Source: Lachnospiraceae bacterium
GTDB lineage: Bacteria > Bacillota > Clostridia > Lachnospirales > Lachnospiraceae
Assembly: GCA_017477805.1 (NCBI GenBank)
Contig: JAFUUM010000163.1
Span: 1-6,596, forward strand
Direction: 5' to 3'
Length of the DNA: 6,596 nucleotides
Shown: in pieces, positions 1-6,371 of the stretch
Position numbering within the stretch: position 1 is the first letter of the stretch
Layout: every line of letters begins with the position of its first letter
Program-made: the position numbers and the translations under genes
The notes under the pieces: generated by a model
Database searches by the model: none
Told to the model about the DNA's origin: nothing
What the model saw: only the letters and a program-made list of their open reading frames with translations

Positions 1-38
1 AAATCCTCGTGTCACTGGTTCGATTCCGGTTCTGGGCA
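1..38 (+). tRNA. tRNA-Phe (GAA), 3' part only
   Basis: This is the 3' half of a tRNA cut by the window start. A T-arm is visible: stem ACTGG (14-18), loop TTCGATT (19-25), stem CCGGT (26-30). The 3' acceptor strand TCTGGGC (31-37) and discriminator A38 follow. Counting back over a 5-base variable loop (9-13) and the anticodon-stem strand (4-8) puts A1 at tRNA position 36, so the anticodon ends in A. The string from AAATCC through GTGTC to the GGTTCGATTCC T-loop closely matches the well-known E. coli tRNA-Phe 3' half, and discriminator A with a GCCC-type acceptor agrees. The gene does not encode CCA (the next bases are CTC), so CCA would be added after transcription. The anticodon itself lies mostly outside the window, so the amino acid is inferred from this resemblance. 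Confidence 0.85.
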
Positions 39-44
39 CTCACT

Positions 45-73
45 AAAAGTCTTGAGAGATCAAGACTTTTTTT
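45..73 (+). terminator. Intrinsic terminator after tRNA-Phe
   Basis: A perfect 11-bp inverted repeat (45-55 with 60-70) encloses a GAGA tetraloop (56-59), and the T-run covers 67-73. It lies 6 bases after the tRNA discriminator base, so it should end the tRNA transcript. The A-run at the stem base pairs with the start of the T-run, so the hairpin is partly symmetrical. The gene to its left on the minus strand, if any, is outside the window. Confidence 0.93.
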
Positions 74-81
74 GATACACT
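52..81 (+). promoter_or_regulatory. Candidate sigma-A promoter for the sensor-kinase operon
   Basis: TTGAGA (52-57) and TACACT (76-81) are separated by 18 bases and match the -35 and -10 consensus at 5/6 and 4/6. Transcription would start near 88, about 25 bases before the kinase start codon. The -35 box lies inside the tRNA terminator hairpin. Only 40 bases separate the terminator from the gene, so a promoter must lie about here unless the operon relies on read-through. A second AT-rich box (TATAGA, 81-86) lacks a well-spaced -35. The call is tentative. Confidence 0.4.
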
Positions 82-99
82 ATAGATGTATTTTCATGC

Positions 100-105
100 A
101 AGGAG
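100..105 (+). promoter_or_regulatory. Ribosome binding site fixing the kinase start at 114
   Basis: AAGGAG (100-105) sits 8 bases before ATG 114. The in-frame ATG at 108 is only 2 bases away and the ATG at 96 lies upstream of it. ATG 129 is too far away for this site. This spacing is the main reason for choosing 114. Confidence 0.8.
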
Positions 106-113
106 ATATGGTC

Positions 114-3100
114 ATGAAGGGGTTTCATATGGTGTATCGCAGAAGATCCCGGATCGTTTTTCTGATAGCGATCTGCCTGTTTTTGGAGATGGGATTTTCT
201 GCATTCAGCGTTTATGCTGCGGAAGATAAAAACGATAAAGAAGTCGACTTTGGCCAAGTGTTTCTGGCGGAATATGAGGCCATTCTTTATGATGCAAGAA
301 GCGGGCTGCAGTCTTCTACCGCAAATGCCATTGCTCAGACTTCGGATGGATATATCTGGGTCGGAACCTATTCCGGCCTTTATCGATATGATGGCATAAA
401 ATTTGAACGCTTTTCTCCGGATAACGGCATCAGCAATGTTATGAAACTCTTTGTCGATTCGACAGGGCGTCTGTGGATCGGAACCAATGACAGCGGATTA
501 TATTCTTATGAAACGTTGTCCGGAGAAGTAAACAAATATACAAAAGAAAATGGTCTTGCGGCTGATTCCATCAGAGCGATCACCGAGGATTCGGAAGGCA
601 GGATCTATGTGGGAACCGTAGCGGAGACAAATGTGATCGAGCCGGATGGTTCGATCCGTGTTCTTTCCGAACGGGAAGATGTGGCAGGAGTAAGATCCTT
701 ATGTACGGCAGGTAAGTATATTGCCGGTGTTACCAATGGCGGTACCTTATTCCTTGCAAATGATAAAGAGATCCTTGTAACAAAGGAATATCCCGAAAGC
801 GGAATATATTATGAGACTGTTGCGTATCTTGATGATGCGCTTCTATTGGGTACCTCTGAAAACTATATTGAGCGACTTACATTTACCGATCATTCGTTCC
901 GCAGGATCAACCTCATCGATACTGAGTACCTGAATTACATCAACGGTATCCTGACGACACATCTGAAGGACGGGTTCCTCTTTTCCGCAGAAAACGGGAT
1001 CGGATACGTAGATGTCAATTTCAAGGTCACAGACATCTCCTGCAACGGTTTTGATTCTTCCGTTTCGGATCTGATCAGCGATTATCAGGGGAATTACTGG
1101 TTTGTTTCCAATAAGCAGGGAATCCTTGAATATACCCATAATCCCTTTGAAGATATCTTCATCAAAGCCGGAATGTCTTATGCGGTCGTAAACAGCCTGA
1201 TCATGGTGGGGGATAACCTCTACGTGGCCAGGGATAACGGTCTTTCCATTGTGGACACCACGACCTGGACGGAGCAGGATTATGATTACCTGCATTATTT
1301 TGACGGAGTCCGCATCAGGCATCTGCTGAAGGACAGTAAAGAAAACCTTTGGGTGAGTACATACGGAAAAGACGGTCTTTTATGTGTGACACCTGAGGGA
1401 CAAGCGATCGCATTTAATGAAGACAGCGCTAATACCATGGGCGGAAGGTTCCGCTTGTGTATGGAACTGTCGGATGGTACCATTGTGGCTGCCACTAATA
1501 TGGGCCTTAACTTTATCAAGGATTCCTCGGAGGTAGTGGGCAGACTTGGTATCGAAGACGGACTTCAGGTACCCCAGATCCTGACCATGGTGGAGCGGCC
1601 TGACGGCAGCATTCTTGCGGGTTCCGACGGAGACGGGATTTATATCATCGAAGACATGAAGGTAACGGGCCGGATCGGAACGGAAGAGGGCTTGAATACC
1701 CTTGTTGTCTTAAGGATCGTACCCTGTGAGGGAGGATATCTTTATGTTACCAGCAATGCGATCTATTATGATGACGGTAAGGCGATACGCAGGCTGAACA
1801 ACTTCCCGTATAACAATAACTATGATGTATATATCACGGAAGACGGCACCGCATGGGTAAGCTCCAGCGCCGGGATCTATGTTGTGGATCTGAAGGATAT
1901 GCTGGAGGATAAAGAGTATCATTATACCCTCTTGGATTACACCAGAGGTCTTGATACATCTCTTACGGCAAATGCATGGAATACGCTCCTAAATGATGAG
2001 GGAGATCTTCTTCTTTGCTGTACCAACGGTGTCAGAAGGATCTCCACCGGAAAAGAGTCCGAAGAAAACGAGGAATACAATATCCTCGTCAAGGATGTTC
2101 TGGGAGACGATCAGTCGGTTTACAAAGATGCAGCCGGAACCTACGTGATCCCCACGGATACGAAACGTATCGAGATCCAAGTGGCCATCCTCAACTACAC
2201 CTTATCCAACCCCCTTGTACGCCTTTACCTTGAGGGAGCACATGATGACGGTACTACGGCATATCAGAACTCCCTGGCAAGCCTATCCTATACGAATCTG
2301 CCCTACGGACGTTATAAACTCCATGTGCAGATCCTTGACGGAACAACTTATGAATGCTTAAGAGACGAAGTGTTTGCTATCCAGAAGACACCGAAATTCA
2401 CGGAACTTCTGGTGGTCAGACTGGGTGGCATCATGCTTGTGATGATCCTGGTGGCATTCCTTGTGTACCGCTTTATGCAGGCTACCATCATCAAGCAGCA
2501 GTATGAACAGATCCGCCTGGCCAAGGACGAGGCAGAGCGGGCAAACGGTGCAAAATCCAGGTTCCTTGCAAACATGTCCCACGAGATCAGAACGCCCATC
2601 AATACCATTATGGGGATGAACGAGATGATCCTCAGGGAGAATAAGAAAGAAGCCATGGACAAATACACCTCCGCGGTTTCCGAATATGCGATCTCCGTGA
2701 AGCGGGCATCCGAGAGCCTGCTGGGACTGGTCAATGATATTCTGGATCTTTCCAAGATCGAATCCGGAAAGATGAACCTTGTGGAGAGGGATTATGAACC
2801 TCAGGAGTTATTCCTTGGGATCACAAATATGATCCGGGTCCGTGCGTCGGAAAAGAACCTTCATTTTGATACCAATATTTCCCCCAAGATCCCCCGCCGG
2901 CTTTACGGCGATGACGGAAAGATCAAGCAGGTACTTCTGAATCTGCTGACAAATGCGGTAAAATATACGAAAGAGGGTTATTTCTTACTCCGTGCCGAGT
3001 ACGTGGAGGGAAATGAAGAATCCTGCAGACTGCGCTTTAGCGTAAAGGATACGGGTATCGGGATCAAACCCGAAGATATGGAGCGTCTCTTCAGTGCATT

Positions 3101-4370
3101 TGAACGACTGGATGAGCAGAAAAACAGCGGTATTCAGGGCACCGGTCTTGGCCTTGATATTTCCAAGCAGTTCGTGGAACTCATGGGCGATGAACTGAAA
3201 TGTGAGAGCGTCTACGGAAAGGGATCAACCTTCTATTTTGAAGTGGTGCAGAAGGTGCTGGATCCTGAACCTATCGGGGAGTTTAAGGAGATGGCTGTGG
3301 AGGAGACTTATGAGTATGTGCCTCTCTTTGCAGCGCCCAGAGCAAAGATTCTCATCGTGGATGACAGCCCCATGAACCTTCAGGTCATCAGTGGACTATT
3401 GGAAAATACAAGAGTGCAGATCACAACAGCCCTCAGCGGTAAGATCTGTCTGGATCTATTACGGGATGATCATTTTGATCTGGTATTGCTGGATCATATG
3501 ATGCCGGAAATGGACGGTATCGAAACCGTACATGAGATCCGGAAGTTCAATACGGAGATCCCTGTTCTTGCATTGACGGCCAATTCCGCCACCAGCGGAG
3601 AAGATTATTATGTCAGTGAAGGCTTCCAGGGATATTTGGCAAAGCCTATTGAAACTGCCAAACTGGAAGAAAAGATAAAGGAATTTCTGCCGGAGGATCT
3701 GGTGGAAGAGTGGACACCCGAGGAAAACACGGGGGGAACTTCCACCGATGCGAAATCAGAAAGTTATGATTTTTCATGCTTATCAGGGATCGATCCGGCA
3801 TTGGGAACAAAGTACTGCGGTTCCGAAAAAGCACTTTTCGGAGCACTGCAGACATTCCGGGATACACTTCCCGAGCGGGAGGAAGAGATACGGCAGGCCT
3901 ATGAAAAAGAGGACTGGGAGTTTTATACCATCAAAGTCCATGCTCTGAAAAGTTCTGCACGGATGATCGGCGCGGAAGGATTATCGAAGCTGGCGGAGGA
4001 GATGGAAGATGCCGGAAAAGCCGGGGAAATCGAAAAGATCCGAGAGAATACGGATCGCTTGCTGGAGTTGTACCGAAGTTATGAAACCGGACTGAAGGAT
4101 TTAGAAGAGGCAGATCCGGCATTTGCAGGTAATGAGGCCGCGGAGGCAGGAAAACCCGTGGCGGATGCCGATACCCTGGCAGATGCCTGGGAAGCCCTTG
4201 CCGATATCGCAGAGGGAATGGATTACGACAGCGCCGAAGCAGTGCTTGAGTCCCTGCGGGAGTACGCTCTTGCACCGGAAGATGCAGAGGCCTTTAAACA
4301 GGTGGAGATCAACCTGAAGGCGTTAAACTGGGATCGGATCCTGGAATTGGTAAAACAGCACAGAGGCTAG
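114..4370 (+). CDS. Hybrid sensor histidine kinase with double propeller, receiver and HPt domains
   Basis: Membrane sensor of 1418 residues that should autophosphorylate and feed a phosphorelay. Residues 1-36 are a basic, hydrophobic signal peptide or anchor with a VYA cleavage-like site at 33-35. Residues about 48-650 hold 14 degenerate Reg_prop repeats (the best read IWVGT and LWIGT), enough for two seven-bladed beta-propellers. A Y_Y_Y domain (about 655-755) and a transmembrane helix (765-788) follow. The kinase core shows H-box SHEIRTP with His823, N-box Asn943/Asn947, G1 DTGIGI from Asp979 and G2 GTGLGL from Gly1009. The receiver (about 1077-1196) has Asp1083/Asp1084, phosphoacceptor Asp1127 and Lys1177. 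An HPt domain (about 1223-1328) carries His1276 in HALKSSA. A helical tail (about 1350-1416) ends the protein. All key residues are present. The sensor half resembles Bacteroides HTCS regulators, but there is no AraC domain. The ligand is unknown; HTCS relatives often sense glycans, but no glycan genes are seen here. Confidence 0.95.
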   Translation: MKGFHMVYRRRSRIVFLIAICLFLEMGFSAFSVYAAEDKNDKEVDFGQVFLAEYEAILYDARSGLQSSTANAIAQTSDGYIWVGTYSGLYRYDGIKFERFSPDNGISNVMKLFVDSTGRLWIGTNDSGLYSYETLSGEVNKYTKENGLAADSIRAITEDSEGRIYVGTVAETNVIEPDGSIRVLSEREDVAGVRSLCTAGKYIAGVTNGGTLFLANDKEILVTKEYPESGIYYETVAYLDDALLLGTSENYIERLTFTDHSFRRINLIDTEYLNYINGILTTHLKDGFLFSAENGIGYVDVNFKVTDISCNGFDSSVSDLISDYQGNYWFVSNKQGILEYTHNPFEDIFIKAGMSYAVVNSLIMVGDNLYVARDNGLSIVDTTTWTEQDYDYLHYFDGVRIRHLLKDSKENLWVSTYGKDGLLCVTPEGQAIAFNEDSANTMGGRFRLCMELSDGTIVAATNMGLNFIKDSSEVVGRLGIEDGLQVPQILTMVERPDGSILAGSDGDGIYIIEDMKVTGRIGTEEGLNTLVVLRIVPCEGGYLYVTSNAIYYDDGKAIRRLNNFPYNNNYDVYITEDGTAWVSSSAGIYVVDLKDMLEDKEYHYTLLDYTRGLDTSLTANAWNTLLNDEGDLLLCCTNGVRRISTGKESEENEEYNILVKDVLGDDQSVYKDAAGTYVIPTDTKRIEIQVAILNYTLSNPLVRLYLEGAHDDGTTAYQNSLASLSYTNLPYGRYKLHVQILDGTTYECLRDEVFAIQKTPKFTELLVVRLGGIMLVMILVAFLVYRFMQATIIKQQYEQIRLAKDEAERANGAKSRFLANMSHEIRTPINTIMGMNEMILRENKKEAMDKYTSAVSEYAISVKRASESLLGLVNDILDLSKIESGKMNLVERDYEPQELFLGITNMIRVRASEKNLHFDTNISPKIPRRLYGDDGKIKQVLLNLLTNAVKYTKEGYFLLRAEYVEGNEESCRLRFSVKDTGIGIKPEDMERLFSAFERLDEQKNSGIQGTGLGLDISKQFVELMGDELKCESVYGKGSTFYFEVVQKVLDPEPIGEFKEMAVEETYEYVPLFAAPRAKILIVDDSPMNLQVISGLLENTRVQITTALSGKICLDLLRDDHFDLVLLDHMMPEMDGIETVHEIRKFNTEIPVLALTANSATSGEDYYVSEGFQGYLAKPIETAKLEEKIKEFLPEDLVEEWTPEENTGGTSTDAKSESYDFSCLSGIDPALGTKYCGSEKALFGALQTFRDTLPEREEEIRQAYEKEDWEFYTIKVHALKSSARMIGAEGLSKLAEEMEDAGKAGEIEKIRENTDRLLELYRSYETGLKDLEEADPAFAGNEAAEAGKPVADADTLADAWEALADIAEGMDYDSAEAVLESLREYALAPEDAEAFKQVEINLKALNWDRILELVKQHRG

Positions 4371-4380
4371 AGGAGTAACA

Positions 4381-5139
4381 ATGAGCAACAAGATCGTGGT
4401 GATCGGGGTCAAAGAGAGTTTTCTCATCAAGGCACTGATCAAAAAACTGAAGGAAGCATCTTATGATCCCGTGTTTTGCCTGGCAGACGTGGACGAGATC
4501 CACAATAGTTGGGAGACAGCGTCGGCATTCGTTTATTACACGGACAGCCAGGAATATTTCAAACCCGATGTGCTGCATTTTATTCAGGAGAGATTGAGCG
4601 ACCGCTTAAAGAGTTTTCTCCTTATCGGAGATAAGTCCGATATGGAGAATTTCGGAAAAGGCTTTAATTCAAAGCTCATCAGCAAAAAGTTTACGAGACC
4701 GTTGGACATGGACGCATTTATGGAGGCTGTTGCGGAAAGCGTTCATGAAGAAGCAGTGGAAAAACAGAAAAAGAAGATCATGATCGTGGATGATGATACC
4801 ACCTATCTTGGAGTAGTAAGAGACTGGCTGAAAAAAGACTACACGGTCCACATGGCCAATTCCGGATTGCAGGCCATCAAGGCCCTTGGAAGTCATCCCG
4901 TGGACCTCATCCTTTTGGATCATGAGATGCCCGTCACCAGCGGACCCCAGGTATTGGAAATGCTTCGGAGCGATCCCGAGACCAGTTCCATCCCCGTGAT
5001 ATTCCTGACGGGAAAGAGCGATAAGAACAGCGTCATGCAGGTCATGGGCCTGAAACCCCAGGGGTATTTGCTCAAGACCATCGAGCAGGATGAACTGCTC
5101 TTTCAGATCAGAGCATTTTTTGAAAAGAACGGAAAATAA
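4381..5139 (+). CDS. Response regulator: degenerate receiver followed by intact receiver, no output domain
   Basis: Cytoplasmic protein of 252 residues, with AGGAG (4371-4375) 5 bases before the ATG and 10 bases after the kinase stop, so probably co-translated with it. The C-terminal receiver (about 131-250) is complete: acidic residues Asp137-Asp139 in IMIVDDD, phosphoacceptor Asp180 in LILLDHEMP, switch Thr210 in FLTGKSD and Lys232. The usual proline after the lysine is Thr233. The N-terminal part (about 1-118) looks like a second receiver fold (IVVIG strand at 5-9, FLLIG strand at 79-83, FTRPLD loop at 104-109). It lacks the acidic pair (Gly9-Val10), the phospho-Asp (about Tyr53) and the lysine (Arg106). 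This fold call is by pattern only. No DNA-binding or enzymatic domain follows. The likely role is to accept phosphate from the kinase HPt His1276 and act by binding other proteins. Confidence 0.9.
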   Translation: MSNKIVVIGVKESFLIKALIKKLKEASYDPVFCLADVDEIHNSWETASAFVYYTDSQEYFKPDVLHFIQERLSDRLKSFLLIGDKSDMENFGKGFNSKLISKKFTRPLDMDAFMEAVAESVHEEAVEKQKKKIMIVDDDTTYLGVVRDWLKKDYTVHMANSGLQAIKALGSHPVDLILLDHEMPVTSGPQVLEMLRSDPETSSIPVIFLTGKSDKNSVMQVMGLKPQGYLLKTIEQDELLFQIRAFFEKNGK

Positions 5140-5148
5140 AGGAACATT

Positions 5149-5694
5149 ATGGATAAAAAGAGATTAAAAGAACTCCGCGCAAGAAGAAAACAGCGGAGAA
5201 GAGAACTTCATGACCGGTATGTGGAGCGGCTGATGCACCACTACGGAAAGGATATCATCGCCTCCGATAATTTCCAGTTGTCGGATGAAAACATCCAGCA
5301 TGGAGACGTGTCGGTAAAAGAGCATTCTCTTAGCGTTACAAGAAGCAGCATACGGCTTGCCAAGTTTTTGAAGATCCGGGTCAGCCACCGGGATCTGATC
5401 CGTGGTGCGCTTCTTCATGATTATTTCCTCTATGACTGGCATATTCCCGATCCAACGGGCCAAAGAAAACTCCATGGATTTGCCCATCCCGGAGTGGCTC
5501 TTTGCAATGCGGAAAAAGAGTATGAACTATCGGATAAACAGAGGAATATCATTTCCCGTCATATGTGGCCCCTTACCTTAAAACCCCCTACGTGCAGGGA
5601 AGCGTGGCTGGTGACCATGGCGGATAAGTATGTTTCCCTGAAGGAAACCCTTCGGGGAAAGCGGAAAAAACGGAAACAGAAGAGCCGAGGCTGA
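5149..5694 (+). CDS. Stand-alone HD-domain phosphohydrolase with basic termini
   Basis: Protein of 181 residues. The start has AAAGGA (5138-5143), overlapping the upstream stop codon, 5 bases before the ATG. HD-family metal ligands can be read in order: His59, the His90-Asp91 doublet in ALLHDYFLYDW, His113 in GFAHPG, His138 in SRHMWPL and Asp159 in MADKYVS. This fits a metal-dependent phosphohydrolase with two or more metals. It is not HD-GYP, since there is no GYP motif and the protein is shorter. The first 25 residues and the last 13 are packed with Lys and Arg, suggesting contact with nucleic acid or another anionic partner (inference). The substrate is unknown; nucleotides or a nucleotide second messenger are possible. 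Placement 9 bases after the response regulator suggests a link to that pathway, but similar proteins also occur as housekeeping genes, so the link is not proven. Confidence 0.88.
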   Translation: MDKKRLKELRARRKQRRRELHDRYVERLMHHYGKDIIASDNFQLSDENIQHGDVSVKEHSLSVTRSSIRLAKFLKIRVSHRDLIRGALLHDYFLYDWHIPDPTGQRKLHGFAHPGVALCNAEKEYELSDKQRNIISRHMWPLTLKPPTCREAWLVTMADKYVSLKETLRGKRKKRKQKSRG

Positions 5695-5702
5695 CCAAAC
5701 AG

Positions 5703-5732
5703 TTGAGATAAGATCCTGTCCTGTGATAAAAT
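5703..5732 (+). promoter_or_regulatory. Sigma-A promoter with extended -10, upstream of the guanylate-kinase-like gene
   Basis: TTGAGA (5703-5708) and TAAAAT (5727-5732) are 18 bases apart, with a TG at 5724-5725 forming an extended -10. Both boxes match consensus at 5/6. A start near 5739 would give a leader of about 40 bases. A second AT-rich box (TAATAT, 5732-5737) overlaps. This separates the kinase-like gene and yaaR from the signalling operon, although no terminator lies between them. Confidence 0.65.
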
Positions 5733-5779
5733 AATATGATGCACGCATGATAGCGGGGGCAGGAAAAAGGAATTTTTTT

Positions 5780-6370
5780 ATGGGCAAGATCGTATACCTG
5801 ATGGGCAAAAGCTCTTCGGGAAAAGATACTATTTACAAAAGACTCTGTGAACTGGAAAAGCCGAAGTTTCAGACCATACCGCTTTATACCACACGTCCCA
5901 TCCGGGATGGGGAAAAGGAAGGCGTGGAATATCATTTCACGGATGAAGCAGGATATCAGGAACAGAAAAAGGCCGGAAATGTTGTGGAAGAGAGAACCTA
6001 TCACACGGTGATGGGAGAATGGCACTATTACACGGTGCTGAAGGATGTGGACCTTGGCGCAGAGGATACGGCGTATCTGATGATCGGAACGTTGGAATCC
6101 TTTATCGGTACCAAAAAGGCCATCGGGGAAGATAACATCATTCCCATCTACATCGAGCTGGATGACGGCGTGAGACTTTCCAGAGCGCTTACCAGAGAAC
6201 GTTCTCAGGAAAAACCTCAATATGAGGAAATGTGCAGAAGATTTTTGGCGGATGCACAGGACTTTTCCGAAGAGAAGATCGTGGCAGCAGGGATCACAAA
6301 ACGGTTCCAGAATGAGGACCTGGATGCCTGTCTCGGAGAGATCCTGGAGTATCTGAACAGGGAATTATAG
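5780..6370 (+). CDS. Guanylate kinase family protein, divergent
   Basis: Protein of 196 residues, close to normal guanylate kinase length (about 200). The family converts GMP and ATP to GDP and ADP. Visible features are the P-loop GKSSSGKDT (9-17), then the GMP-binding signature with YTTRPIRDGEKEG (36-48) and Tyr51/Phe53, a Glu70-Glu71 region, and a lid-like stretch with RALTRERS and later CRRFLADAQDF. It departs from classical Gmk: the P-loop is not G-P-S-G-x-GK, the GNYYGT segment reads GEWHYYT (79-85), and the DIDxQGA segment seems replaced by LMIGTLES. It may be a second paralog with altered substrate or role. The start at ATG 5780 is chosen because AAAAAGGAA (5764-5772) lies just upstream and the P-loop strand then begins at residue 3. 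An earlier ATG at 5747 has no good site. It is followed after one base by yaaR. Confidence 0.85.
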   Translation: MGKIVYLMGKSSSGKDTIYKRLCELEKPKFQTIPLYTTRPIRDGEKEGVEYHFTDEAGYQEQKKAGNVVEERTYHTVMGEWHYYTVLKDVDLGAEDTAYLMIGTLESFIGTKKAIGEDNIIPIYIELDDGVRLSRALTRERSQEKPQYEEMCRRFLADAQDFSEEKIVAAGITKRFQNEDLDACLGEILEYLNREL

Positions 6371-6371
6371 G

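Noticed and set aside
9..113. GTG at 9, or ATG at 96 or 108, as kinase start
   Set aside because: The GTG lies inside the tRNA and the reading would run through its terminator. The ATGs at 96 and 108 lack a usable ribosome binding site, while AAGGAG at 100-105 is ideally placed for ATG 114, which also gives a normal signal peptide.
2348..2755. Minus-strand open frame over the transmembrane and HisKA region
   Set aside because: The opposite frame encodes conserved kinase motifs and the antisense product has no recognisable features.
114..4370. HTCS regulator with an AraC output domain
   Set aside because: After the receiver the protein continues into an HPt domain with His1276 and a helical tail. 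No helix-turn-helix or AraC signature is visible.
5149..5694. HD-GYP cyclic-di-GMP phosphodiesterase
   Set aside because: The HD ligands are present but the GYP motif and the extra conserved residues of that subfamily are absent, and the protein is too short.
5633..5700. Intrinsic terminator at the end of the signalling operon
   Set aside because: The 12-bp hairpin at 5633-5660 is followed by GCGGAAAAAACGG rather than a T-run, and no other hairpin with a T-run is seen before the next promoter.
5747..5779. Upstream ATG giving an extra AGAGK-like P-loop to the guanylate kinase
   Set aside because: The short Gly-rich string is chance translation of the leader. No ribosome binding site precedes 5747, a good one precedes 5780, and the genuine P-loop is at residues 9-17 of the shorter form.
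5588..6220. Long minus-strand open frame (210 codons) antisense to the guanylate-kinase-like gene
   Set aside because: It overlaps two confident genes, shows no recognisable motif, and has a low-complexity Phe/His/Ile-rich composition typical of a shadow frame.
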